A DNA stretch of 44,049 nucleotides, taken from the NCBI GenBank assembly GCA_016789175.1, contig JAEURK010000207.1:1-44049 (forward strand), read 5' to 3'. Positions 1 to 7,707 of this stretch are shown here, piece by piece; the stretch's first letter is position 1; every line of letters starts with the position of its first letter. The position numbers and the translations under genes are program-made. Under the pieces are notes generated by a model. The model saw only the letters and a program-made list of their open reading frames with translations. It made no database searches and was not told the DNA's origin. Source of the DNA: Anaerolineales bacterium. GTDB taxonomy: Bacteria; Chloroflexota; Anaerolineae; Anaerolineales; UBA6663.

Positions 1-315
1 GATCAGGACCTGGATGCCCTTGGTGATCAGGGCTTCGACGTTGGACTTCTCCATGGCGGAGTCGCCCTGGCTGAACAGGATCTCGACCTCGTAGCCGGCG
101 GCGCTGAGCGCCTCCTTGAAGCGGGCCTCGTCCTGCACCCAACGGGGCTCATCCTTGGTGGGGAGCACGATGCCGACCGCGAGCTTGCTGCCCTCCGGAG
201 CCGTGGTGGCCGCCGGGGCAGGCGTGCTGGCCGGCGCGCAGGCCGACAGCAAGACCGATGCGCTGGCCACGACGGACACTGCCGCCATGGCGAGCCTATT
301 GAATGTACGACTCAT
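1..315 (-). CDS. ChvE-like sugar ABC transporter substrate-binding lipoprotein (N-terminal part)
   Basis: First 105 residues of a periplasmic sugar-binding protein; the rest lies beyond the window edge. The N-terminus is a lipoprotein signal with lipobox LLSAC (C26), then an Ala/Pro/Thr linker and the start of a type I periplasmic-binding fold. The stretch GIVLPTKDEPRWVQDE and the later ITKGIQVLI resemble ChvE-type multiple-monosaccharide binding proteins, partners of GguA/GguB importers (family knowledge). ATG at 315 is chosen because GAGGAGAGAAAG lies just upstream. The gene starts 81 bases after the response regulator on the same strand, so it is probably co-transcribed and may be a target of that regulator. 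The exact sugar cannot be told. Confidence 0.85.
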   Translation of the reverse strand, partial: MSRTFNRLAMAAVSVVASASVLLSACAPASTPAPAATTAPEGSKLAVGIVLPTKDEPRWVQDEARFKEALSAAGYEVEILFSQGDSAMEKSNVEALITKGIQVLI

Positions 316-380
316 CTTTCTCTCCTCTTGATTGGCTGAAACAGACACGACAACCTGAAGTCGGGGATCCTTGGGGGGCA

Positions 381-392
381 TCACCTCCTTTT
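381..392 (-). promoter_or_regulatory. Perfect anti-Shine-Dalgarno match between regulator and sugar-binding gene
   Basis: On the minus strand this reads AAAAGGAGGTGA, full complementarity to the 16S rRNA 3' end, just after the response-regulator stop. It is followed immediately by an ATG that is in frame with the sugar-binding gene but has no spacing. The real start at 315 has its own site. It may be a standby ribosome site or chance. Confidence 0.3.
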
Positions 393-396
393 CCGT

Positions 397-1461
397 TTAG
401 TGTCCGGGTTCACTCATCGATCCCAGCGTGTCCTGGATGACCTGACGCACCGCGGCGACGTCCAGGTCTTTCTTGTCGAGATAGGCCACCGCGCCGGCGT
501 TGAAACCCAGGCGGCGGAACTCGCGGTCCGGATAAGCACTGATCAGCACGACTCGGGTCGCCGGCGATGCCGCCTTGATGCGACGCGTGCACTGGATGCC
601 GTCCTCGTCGCGCAGGACCACATCCACAAAAGCCAGGTGGGGATGGATGCGCTCGGTCAACTGAAGCGCATCGGCGATGTCGCCGGCCTCGACCACCTTC
701 GACAACGGGTGGGTCTTGCCGATCAAGCGCGCCATCTGCTCGCGATAACGCGGGTTGTCGTCCACCAGCAAGACCGTCAGCAATCCTTCGGTGTTGGTCT
801 CAGGCGTCACACCAACCGGATCCGGATCGCGCAATACTTCCGGGTAACGCATCGCGAAATTGGTGGCTTCGAGCCGGCTCTCCACCGCCAGCGAGCGGTA
901 CAGGCTGGTCAGATGGTTCTCCACCGTCTTGACGCTCAGGTCCATAGCCTGCGCGATCTTGCGGTTGTCGAAGCCTTGCATCAAAAGCCGCAGCAACTCG
1001 CGCTGTCGGCGGGTCAGCGCCGGTGTCGCCCGCGGCGCGGCCGGCTGTCGGTGCACCAGTCGGTCGACCAACTGGGCCGGGATCCAGCGCTCGCCCTCGA
1101 TCACGCGCTGGACCGCCAGCTGCAGGTCCGCCAGGGGCTGATCCTTGAGGTGGTACCCGTCCACGCCTGCGCCGAGCAAGCCGACCAGATAACCCTCGTC
1201 GGCGTAGGCGCTGACTACCAGGATCCGCATCGCCGGGTACTCGGTTTTGAAGGTGCGCACCGCGCTGACCGGCTCGAAATCCGGCATCGCGACGTCGATC
1301 ACGATCAAGTCGGGCAGCAGCTCTCTCACCGCAGCCAGCAGATCGGGCCCATTGCCGACCTCGGCCACGACGTCCAGGTCTTGACGACCTGTCAGGGCGT
1401 TCCGCAAGCCTGCCCGCACGACCGCATGGTCGTCGGCGAGAACAATCCGAATGTTGGCCAT
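397..1461 (-). CDS. Response regulator with REC-HTH(LuxR)-REC architecture
   Basis: 354-residue DNA-binding response regulator. REC1 (about 1-125) has the acidic pair D10/D11, phospho-acceptor D56 in DLIVIDVAMPD, S84 and K106. A NarL/LuxR-type helix-turn-helix follows (about 147-203, with NRKIAQAMDLSVKTVENHL). A second full receiver (about 228-348) has D234/D235, D280, S308 and K330. NarL-family regulators normally end with the HTH, so a C-terminal second receiver is unusual. The gene is divergent from the XylF/XylH/ATPase-kinase operon, whose kinase is of the HisKA_3 class that normally pairs with NarL-type regulators, so it is the obvious partner. A G4/C4 inverted repeat lies about 50-75 bases upstream. 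Two receivers could integrate two kinases or act as a phosphate sink; that is inference. Confidence 0.92.
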   Translation of the reverse strand: MANIRIVLADDHAVVRAGLRNALTGRQDLDVVAEVGNGPDLLAAVRELLPDLIVIDVAMPDFEPVSAVRTFKTEYPAMRILVVSAYADEGYLVGLLGAGVDGYHLKDQPLADLQLAVQRVIEGERWIPAQLVDRLVHRQPAAPRATPALTRRQRELLRLLMQGFDNRKIAQAMDLSVKTVENHLTSLYRSLAVESRLEATNFAMRYPEVLRDPDPVGVTPETNTEGLLTVLLVDDNPRYREQMARLIGKTHPLSKVVEAGDIADALQLTERIHPHLAFVDVVLRDEDGIQCTRRIKAASPATRVVLISAYPDREFRRLGFNAGAVAYLDKKDLDVAAVRQVIQDTLGSMSEPGH

Positions 1462-1506
1462 ACAGTGACCCCTTCTATGTAACAGAACTCACCCCTTCAG
1501 GTCATT

Positions 1507-1536
1507 GGGGGGTGTCCCCTAGGGGGATTTCCCCTA
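1507..1536. promoter_or_regulatory. G4/C4 inverted repeats, candidate operator of the divergent sensor locus
   Basis: Two overlapping dyads: GGGG..TGT-CCCC (1507-1519) and TAGGGG-GATTT-CCCCTA (1520-1525 and 1531-1536, perfect 6-base arms). They lie in the 193-base gap between the response regulator (minus) and the xylF-like gene (plus). NarL-type regulators bind short inverted repeats, so this is a plausible binding site. No direct evidence. Confidence 0.5.
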
Positions 1537-1654
1537 ATGCGGAGAGGGCAATTCGGGTAGGAAAATGTCCGAAGCGTGTGGAGCGTAGGCTATGACGCGC
1601 CAGCGGTCGCTCCACGCATCCATGGTCCGTCGAGTATTATCTACCCAAGCCATC

Positions 1655-2734
1655 ATGCGTATTACCCTTGCCTTCTGGTTGGTCCTCGTCGCTCTGGCCG
1701 TTGGTTGCGCGCCCCCGGCCGCGCCGACGCAGGGCAAGATCGCGTTTCTGCTGCCCGAGACCAAGACGACGCGTTACGAATCTCATGACCTGCCGATCTT
1801 TCGCGCACAGCTGGCAGCCCTGGGCTTCAACGTCGAGCGCGATCTGATCTACAGCAACGCGACTCAGGATGCCGCCGCGCAGCAGCAGCAGGCCGAGGCC
1901 GCGCTTACGAACGGCGCGCGGGTGCTGGTGCTCGATCCGGTTGACTCGAGCTCGGCCACGGCCATCGCCGAGCTGGCTAAGGCGCGGGGTGTGCCGGTCG
2001 TGGCTTACGACCGGCTGATCACCGACTCGGCTGCCGTCGATTACTACGTGTCGTTCGACAACGTCGAGGTCGGTCGGCTGCAGGCCGAGGCGCTGGTGGC
2101 GGCCTTGACGGGCGAGGGTAATCCGCAAATCGTGATGCTGAACGGCTCACCCCTCGACAGCAACACCACGCAGTATCGTCAGGGCGCGATGGCCGTTTTG
2201 GACGGGCGCGTCACGATCGCGCAGAGCTTTGACGTGCCCGACTGGAGCCCGGACAAGGCGCAGGAGTTCATGGCGCAGGCGTTGACCGCGCTCGGCAACC
2301 AGGTCGACGGCGTGTATGTTGCCAACGACGGCATGGCCGGCGGCGCGATCGCGGCCATGAAGGCGGCCGGGCTCAGCCCCTTGCCGCCGGTCACCGGCCA
2401 GGACGCCGAGCTGGCCGCGATCCAGCGCATTCTGGTTGGCGAGCAATACATGACCGTCTACAAAGCCATCCACCGCGAAGCCACGGCTGCCGCCGATCTG
2501 GCTTATCAACTGTGGCTGGGCCGCACACCCGATCCGGCCCAGTTCAACGCCCAGGTCGACAACGGACGCATCCAGGTGCCCGCGATCCTGCTCAAACCCA
2601 TCAGCGTCACGCGCGTCAACCTGCGCGACACGATCTTCGCCGACCAGTTTTGGGATCCGGTGGAGGTCTGCGTTGGCGAATATGCGGTCGCCTGTGTGAC
2701 GGCCGGGATCGGGATCGAGGAAGGGGTGCCATGA
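1655..2734 (+). CDS. xylF: XylF-like (D-xylose type) sugar-binding lipoprotein
   Basis: 359-residue periplasmic binding protein. The signal sequence ends at a relaxed lipobox, LAVGC (C18), followed by a short Pro/Ala linker. The first lobe starts KIAFLLPETKTTRY. The block around YDRLI (118-122) and SFDNVEVGRLQAEAL (133-147) closely resembles the XylF signature, where E. coli XylF has a similar DRMI and ISFDNEKVG. XylF binds D-xylose, but ligand identity here is inferred. A longer reading frame begins at 1592; I prefer ATG 1655 because it starts the signal peptide. A TATTAT -10-like box at 1635-1640 leaves only a short leader, and no clear SD is seen. The stop overlaps the permease start (ATGA). 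In Clostridium beijerinckii a XylF-like protein (XylFII) acts as a sensor with the kinase LytS, a useful precedent. Confidence 0.88.
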   Translation: MRITLAFWLVLVALAVGCAPPAAPTQGKIAFLLPETKTTRYESHDLPIFRAQLAALGFNVERDLIYSNATQDAAAQQQQAEAALTNGARVLVLDPVDSSSATAIAELAKARGVPVVAYDRLITDSAAVDYYVSFDNVEVGRLQAEALVAALTGEGNPQIVMLNGSPLDSNTTQYRQGAMAVLDGRVTIAQSFDVPDWSPDKAQEFMAQALTALGNQVDGVYVANDGMAGGAIAAMKAAGLSPLPPVTGQDAELAAIQRILVGEQYMTVYKAIHREATAAADLAYQLWLGRTPDPAQFNAQVDNGRIQVPAILLKPISVTRVNLRDTIFADQFWDPVEVCVGEYAVACVTAGIGIEEGVP

Positions 2735-3945
2735 CAACCCCCGCGCCCCTAAGCGGCGGCTCGACCCTGTGGGCCCAGGTCTGGTCGCGGGTCAATCGGC
2801 CGGACTTCGCGTATGTGCCGATGCTATTCGGGCTGGCCCTGATCTGGGCGGTGTTTCAGCTCGTCAACCCGAATTTTCTGACGCCGCTCAACCTCACCAA
2901 CCTGGTCCTGCAGATCGCGGCCGTCGGCACGATCGCGGTCGGCCTGGTGCTCGTGTTGCTGCTGGGCGAGATCGATCTCTCGGTCGGCGTGGTCAGCGGG
3001 CTCGCGGCCGCCGTGATGGCGGTGTTGAACGTCAAGAGCGGTGTGCCGGGCCCGATCGCGGTCCTGGCCGGGGTCGGCGCCGGCCTGGCGATCGGTTGGG
3101 TCCATGGCACCTGGATCACCAAGCTGCGCATCCCGTCCTTCATCGTGACCCTGGCCGGTCAATTGGCCTGGCAGGGCGCTCTGCTCTCTGTGCTGGGCAA
3201 CACCGGCACGGTCAACCTGCGCGATCCGTTCATCCTCAGCCTGGCGGGTACGTTCTTTAAGCGTGACGTGCCCGGCGGTGAGATGCTGAGCTGGGTCATC
3301 GGCGGGTTGTTTGTGAGCCTGTATGCGGTCGGGCTGGCCTGGGAACGGCGCCAACGGTTGCAGGCGGGGCTTGCGGCCCGTTCGTTACGGTCGCTGGTGG
3401 CACAAGTGGGGATCATCGGCGTGGGTGGGCTGGGCGCGATCGCCATCCTCAACGCCGATCGGGGCCTGCCGTCGGCGCTGGTGCTCTTCATCGGCATCGT
3501 CGTGTTCTTCGACTACATCACGCGACGCACGGTGTTTGGTCGCAGCATTGCCGTCGTCGGCGGCAGCCCGGAGGCGGCGCGTCAGGCCAACCTTGACGTC
3601 GACCTGATCCGCATCTCGGTCTTCGGCCTGGCATCGATGCTCGCGGCCTGTGGCGGGATCCTGGCCGCCTCGCGATTGCTGGCCGTCCATCAGAGCTCGG
3701 GCAGTGGCGACGTCTTGCTCAATGCGATCGCCGCGGCCGTGATCGGCGGTGTCAGCGTATTCGGTGGGCGGGGCGGGGTGTGGTCGGCCGTGCTCGGTGC
3801 GCTCGTGGTCGGCTCGATCTCGAACGGCATGGACCTCCTGGTGGTGGCGCCCCCGGTCAAGTTCATGGTGACCGGCGCCGTGTTGCTCGGCGCCGTGACC
3901 CTCGATGCCGTGGCGCGTCGGCGGCGTGAGGCGGCCGGGCTGTAG
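2731..3945 (+). CDS. xylH: XylH-like sugar ABC transporter permease
   Basis: 404-residue integral membrane permease of the sugar (CUT2/XylH) type. Long hydrophobic segments cover most of the protein. The segment with LVLVLLLGEIDLSVGVVSG (about residues 69-90) is the family hallmark GEIDLSVG. The C-terminal AAVIGGVSVFGGRGGVWSAV region matches the conserved loop before the last helices. As in XylH the middle is longer than in RbsC. The start ATG overlaps the stop of the xylF-like gene by four bases, indicating translational coupling. It should form the membrane pore for the adjacent XylF-like protein. Whether it transports or only senses is open, since the only ATPase in the operon is the kinase fusion. 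Confidence 0.9.
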   Translation: MTTPAPLSGGSTLWAQVWSRVNRPDFAYVPMLFGLALIWAVFQLVNPNFLTPLNLTNLVLQIAAVGTIAVGLVLVLLLGEIDLSVGVVSGLAAAVMAVLNVKSGVPGPIAVLAGVGAGLAIGWVHGTWITKLRIPSFIVTLAGQLAWQGALLSVLGNTGTVNLRDPFILSLAGTFFKRDVPGGEMLSWVIGGLFVSLYAVGLAWERRQRLQAGLAARSLRSLVAQVGIIGVGGLGAIAILNADRGLPSALVLFIGIVVFFDYITRRTVFGRSIAVVGGSPEAARQANLDVDLIRISVFGLASMLAACGGILAASRLLAVHQSSGSGDVLLNAIAAAVIGGVSVFGGRGGVWSAVLGALVVGSISNGMDLLVVAPPVKFMVTGAVLLGAVTLDAVARRRREAAGL

Positions 3946-3946
3946 G

Positions 3947-4067
3947 GTCCTGCCCGTCTGTCCTGCCCGTCTGTCCTGCCTGTCAGTCCGGCCTGTCAGT
4001 CCGGCCTATCGGGGCGGCGCGTCGGGGCGGCGCTTGTCGCCGCCCGCCCGCCCGCCCGCCCGCCCGC
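3947..4067. repeat. 13-mer minisatellite followed by CGCC microsatellite
   Basis: Five tandem 13-mers: GTCCTGCCCGTCT at 3947 and 3960, then drifting copies at 3973, 3986 and 3999. Two 13-mers of GGGGCGGCGCGTC type follow at 4011 and 4024, then about six CGCC units at 4041-4066. The tract fills the whole gap between permease and ATPase-kinase. AAGGA at 4074-4078 is the ribosome site of the next gene. Confidence 0.8.
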
Positions 4068-4085
4068 TCACTCAAGGATGCCTTT

Positions 4086-5669
4086 ATGACCTCACCTCTC
4101 CTGCGCGCGACCGACGTCTCCAAACGCTTCGGTCGCCTCTGGGCCCTCGAGAACGTCAGTTTTGAGCTTCAGCCGGGTGAAGTCCTGGGCGTGGTCGGGC
4201 GGCGGGCCTCGGGCAAGTCGACGTTGTTACACGTGCTGGCGGGTCTCTATCCGCCCCAGACCGGCCAGGTGTGGTTGAGGGGTCAGCCGCTCAAGTTCGC
4301 GGGACCTCCGGCCACCCGACGGCAGGGCATCGAACTGGTCCAACAGCGCCCGGTGTTGTCCGACCAGCTGGACGTGACTCAAAACGTCTTCCTGGGGCGG
4401 GACCGCAGTTGGCGAGCGCAACTGGGCATCCCGAACCTGACCTGTCAGGCGGGCCGGGCGCGCGACTTGCTGGCCGCGCTCGACACGCCGCCAGGCCTGT
4501 TGCATGCCCGGCTTGACAGCCTCTCGGATGAGCAGCGTCAGATCGTGGCTCTGGCGCGCGCGTTCTGTCAGCCCGCCCCGCTGATCCTGCTCGACGAGGC
4601 CCTGGCTGCGCTCAGTTTTCAGCGTCAGGAGCGCTGTCTGGCGCTGATCCGCAGGCTGGCAGCCGAGGGCACCGCTTTTCTGATCGCCAGCGACAACCTC
4701 AAGCACCTGTTCGAGGTTACCCACCGCATCCTGGTGTTATATGAGGGCCGTCTGGTGGCCGATCAGCTCACCAGCGAGGCCACGCCGCGCGAGATCGTCG
4801 AGTTGATCGTCGGCGCCTCACAACAGGAGCAGGTCACGCCCGTCATCTGGGCCCTGGAGAGCTATCACCAGCTTCAACAACAGGCCGAGGAGCTGCGCCG
4901 CAAGCAGGCGGTCCTGCAGGAGGACCTGCAGGCCCAGGGCTCGCTCAATCAGCAGTTGTTGGTCCGCTTGCGCAAGCAGGTTGACGCGCTCGATCGCCTG
5001 AACGTCGCCCTGCAGGCGGCGCAGCGGCGCCTGATGACCGAGCGTGAGCAGGAGCGCAAGGCGCTGGCGCGCGAACTGCACGACTCGGTCATCCAGGACC
5101 TGCTCAGCTTCAACTATCGGCTGGAGGATCTCGAAGGCCATACCGTCGAAGCCCATCAGCGGGCCGAGTTATCCGAGCTGCGCGATGACATCCGCGTGAT
5201 CGTCACGGATCTGCGACGCCTATGCAGCGATCTGCGCCCGCCGACGATCGACAGTCATGGCCTGACGGCGGCGATCCGCTCGCACGCGCAGGAATGGGCC
5301 GACAAGCATCGCGTCGCCCTGGAGTTGGACGTGGATTCGCAGCTCGGACGTCTTCCGGAAGCCGTCGAACTGTCGATCTTCCGGATCGTGCAGGAGGCGC
5401 TCAACAACGTGCGCAAACATGCTGCCGCGCGCCGCGTCCGTCTCTCGTTACAGCGCACAGCCTCGACACAGCTGTTGCTGCGCCTGGAGGACGACGGTCA
5501 GGGGATCGCCGAGCCGGTCGATCTGGCGGCGCTCTCGGCCAGCAAGCACTTCGGCCTGCTCGGCATCAGCGAACGCGTGGCGTTGTTAGGTGGCAGCATG
5601 CGGGTCGATTCAGCACGCCAGGGTGGCGTTGCCCTGAATATCGAGATCCCCAGCCCGTCGCCGACGTGA
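4086..5669 (+). CDS. Sugar ABC ATPase domain fused to a HisKA_3/HATPase_c histidine kinase
   Basis: 527-residue chimera. Residues 1-245 form one ABC ATPase domain: Walker A GRRASGKST (38-46, K44), Q-loop near 86-87, signature LSDEQ (146-150, not LSGGQ) and Walker B LILLDE (166-171). The switch region reads ASDNLKH, with D203 where the H-loop His is expected. Residues 255-320 are a Gln/Glu/Leu-rich coiled coil. Residues 321-385 are HisKA_3 with ERKALARELHDSV (phospho-acceptor H332). Residues 420-525 are HATPase_c with N-box EALNNVRKHA (437-446), G1 DDGQGI (469-474) and G2 GLLGISERV (490-498). There is no membrane segment, so it should dock on the permease like any ABC ATPase. Sugar ATPases such as XylG carry two ATPase domains in about 500 residues; here the kinase replaces the second. 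The partner regulator is divergent at 397-1461. Inference: a transporter-coupled sugar sensor. Confidence 0.93.
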   Translation: MTSPLLRATDVSKRFGRLWALENVSFELQPGEVLGVVGRRASGKSTLLHVLAGLYPPQTGQVWLRGQPLKFAGPPATRRQGIELVQQRPVLSDQLDVTQNVFLGRDRSWRAQLGIPNLTCQAGRARDLLAALDTPPGLLHARLDSLSDEQRQIVALARAFCQPAPLILLDEALAALSFQRQERCLALIRRLAAEGTAFLIASDNLKHLFEVTHRILVLYEGRLVADQLTSEATPREIVELIVGASQQEQVTPVIWALESYHQLQQQAEELRRKQAVLQEDLQAQGSLNQQLLVRLRKQVDALDRLNVALQAAQRRLMTEREQERKALARELHDSVIQDLLSFNYRLEDLEGHTVEAHQRAELSELRDDIRVIVTDLRRLCSDLRPPTIDSHGLTAAIRSHAQEWADKHRVALELDVDSQLGRLPEAVELSIFRIVQEALNNVRKHAAARRVRLSLQRTASTQLLLRLEDDGQGIAEPVDLAALSASKHFGLLGISERVALLGGSMRVDSARQGGVALNIEIPSPSPT

Positions 5670-5719
5670 GTGTGGAGCGAACGCTACAGCGCCCTGACGC
5701 TGTGGCGTTCGCTCCACAC
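5670..5719. terminator. Long perfect hairpin between convergent genes
   Basis: Perfect 15-base arms (GTGTGGAGCGAACGC at 5670-5684, complement at 5705-5719) enclose a second stem CAGCG/CGCTG (5687-5691, 5698-5702). It starts one base after the kinase stop and ends just before the end of araB. It is probably a bidirectional terminator, although no T-run follows. It shares the word GGAGCG with the element at 8709-8764. Confidence 0.65.
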
Positions 5720-5726
5720 GCTCCGA

Positions 5727-7400
5727 CTAGGCCCTGGCCGCGGCCTTGATGGCCTTCAGACGTTTCATCGTGTCGACCCCGCCGCGGCCGAAGAGGTCGT
5801 GCAGCCGCAGGTACTCGGCGAAGAGCTGGTCGTAGACCGGCTTGACCGTCGGGTCGGGGGTGTAGTGCTCGTCCTTGAGCCGGCCCATGCGCGGCGCCGC
5901 TTCGAAGATCGTGTCGTAGCCCCCGGCCGCTTTGCCCGCGGCTACCGCCCCGAACATGGCCGCGCCCAGGGCGGTGGCCTGGGCCGAGGCTGCCAGCTTG
6001 ATCTCGAGCCCGGTGACGTCGGCGTAGATCTGCATCAGCAGCTTGTTCTTCTCGGGCAGGCCGCCGCAGGCCACCAGTTCATGGATCGGCACGCCGTGTT
6101 GATTGAAGGCGTCGATGATCACGCGCGTGCCGAAGGCCGTGGCCTCGATCAAGGCGCGGTAGATTTCCTCGGGCCGCGTCGTGAGCGTCGCGCCGATCAG
6201 CAGGCCGGTCAGGTCGGCGTCGACCAGCACGCTGCGGTTGCCGTTCCACCAGTCGAGCGCCACCAGGCCGCTCTCGCCGGGCTTGAGGGCGGCCGCCTTG
6301 ACCTCGAGCAACTCGTGCACCGACAGGCCGCGCGCTTCGGCTTCGCGCTCGTAGGCGGCCGGGACACAGGTCTCGGTGAACCAGGCGAAGTGATCGCCCA
6401 CGCACGATTGGCCGGCCTCGTAGCCGATCAGTCCCGGCAGGATGCCGTCTTCGACGTAGCCGCACATGCCGGGGATGACGTGTTCTTCGCTGCCGACGAC
6501 CATGTGGCAGGTGCTGGTGCCCATGATCATCACCATGCGCCCCGACTCGGCCACGGTCGTAGCCGGCACAGCCACATGGGCATCGATGCTCGGGATCGCG
6601 ACGGCCGTGCCGGGCCTCAGGCCCATCCAGGCCGCGGCCTGGGCGGTGAGCGAACCGGCGCGCGAGCCGACCGGCGCGATGTCGCGCGACATCTTGGTGT
6701 CGACGATGTCGGCCAGGCCGGGCTCGACCTCTGTCAGAAACGCGCGGCTCGGAAAGCCCTCCCGTTTCGACCACATCCCCTTGTACCCGGCCGTGACCGA
6801 GTTGCGCGTCTCAACGCCCGTCAGTTGCCACACGATCCAATCGGCGGCCTCGATCAGACGATCAGCCGCCTGATACACCTCAGGCGCCTCGTTGAGGATT
6901 TGCAGCGCCTTTGAGAAGAACCACTCCGACGATACCTTGCCGCCATAGCGATCGATCCAGCCCTCGCCGCGCGTCAGCGCGACGGCGTTGATTCGATCCG
7001 CCTCGGGCTGCGCTGCGTGGTGCTTCCAGAGCTTGACCCAGCTGTGGGGATTGGCCCGGAACTTGGGCAGGGCGCAGAGCGGTGTGCCATCGGCCTTGAC
7101 CGGCAGCATCGTGCAGGCCGTGAAGTCGACGCCGACGCCGATGACGTCATCGACTGACACGCCAGCCTGTTTGATCACCGCCGGCACGGCCTGCTGGATG
7201 ACCTCAAGGTAATCATTCGGATCCTGAAGCGCCCAATCGGGTTCGAGCCGCAGCCCGCTCTCCGGGAGGCGTTCGTCGATTACCCCATGGGCGTACTTAT
7301 GGACGACGGCCGCCAGCTCCTGGCCGTTTTCGACGTCGACCAACACGGCACGACCCGACTCGGTCCCGTAGTCAATGCCAAGCGCAACCTTCTTCGACAT
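5727..7400 (-). CDS. araB: Ribulokinase
   Basis: 557-residue FGGY-family sugar kinase, the usual AraB length. It phosphorylates L-ribulose with ATP to L-ribulose-5-phosphate in L-arabinose catabolism. The N-terminal phosphate-binding motif [15 protein letters not shown], then [12 protein letters not shown] and the C-terminal [20 protein letters not shown] are typical AraB blocks. GGAGGCCACC precedes ATG 7400, giving a clear ribosome site, and TTGCAG/GATAAT boxes lie upstream. It converges on the sugar-sensor operon, and no araA or araD is visible within the window. The neighbouring sensor/transporter locus is therefore probably for pentoses (inference). Confidence 0.95.
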   Translation of the reverse strand: MSKKVALGIDYGTESGRAVLVDVENGQELAAVVHKYAHGVIDERLPESGLRLEPDWALQDPNDYLEVIQQAVPAVIKQAGVSVDDVIGVGVDFTACTMLPVKADGTPLCALPKFRANPHSWVKLWKHHAAQPEADRINAVALTRGEGWIDRYGGKVSSEWFFSKALQILNEAPEVYQAADRLIEAADWIVWQLTGVETRNSVTAGYKGMWSKREGFPSRAFLTEVEPGLADIVDTKMSRDIAPVGSRAGSLTAQAAAWMGLRPGTAVAIPSIDAHVAVPATTVAESGRMVMIMGTSTCHMVVGSEEHVIPGMCGYVEDGILPGLIGYEAGQSCVGDHFAWFTETCVPAAYEREAEARGLSVHELLEVKAAALKPGESGLVALDWWNGNRSVLVDADLTGLLIGATLTTRPEEIYRALIEATAFGTRVIIDAFNQHGVPIHELVACGGLPEKNKLLMQIYADVTGLEIKLAASAQATALGAAMFGAVAAGKAAGGYDTIFEAAPRMGRLKDEHYTPDPTVKPVYDQLFAEYLRLHDLFGRGGVDTMKRLKAIKAAARA

Positions 7401-7435
7401 GGTGGCCTCCGAAGCATTCGTCGTGGAATTCCCTC

Positions 7436-7465
7436 ATTATCCTGCATGCCGGCGTGCCACTGCAA
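7436..7465 (-). promoter_or_regulatory. Probable araB promoter
   Basis: On the minus strand, TTGCAG (7460-7465), an 18-base spacer and GATAAT (7436-7441), about 35 bases upstream of the araB start. The divergent 307-base gap also holds a near-palindrome TTCTCGCGAAA around 7540. I see no other clear site there. Confidence 0.5.
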
Positions 7466-7653
7466 ACCGGCCAGGCCGATCGTATCTTGTTCGCGAGGCC
7501 CGGTTTCGGCGCCACGCATTTTGTGAATAGATCCGAATTCTCGCGAAATGGGATCGTTCGTGCCAGTTCGATTCAGTTCGTGAAACTAGTGGCAAGACCC
7601 GCGCTGTACACTTCAGATGCGGTAGCCCTGATCGCACGTGGCGCAGGCTCCAC

Positions 7654-7685
7654 TACAATGGAGGGATCCGGTGACGCCGGATCCC
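7654..7685 (+). promoter_or_regulatory. -10 box and leader hairpin before the fucosidase gene
   Basis: TACAAT at 7654-7659 is a good -10 box without a convincing -35. It is followed at once by a perfect hairpin, GGGATCCGG-TGACG-CCGGATCCC (7663-7685), which would form the 5' end of the transcript or act as an operator. No T-run follows. Confidence 0.45.
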
Positions 7686-7707
7686 ACGTTCACACGAGGA
7701 CACTCAC

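Noticed and set aside
400-1482. 360-codon open frame on the plus strand opposite the response regulator
   Set aside because: Its protein shows no motif and is Arg/His/Gln-rich, as expected from the antisense of a high-GC gene; the minus-strand reading has full receiver and HTH motifs.
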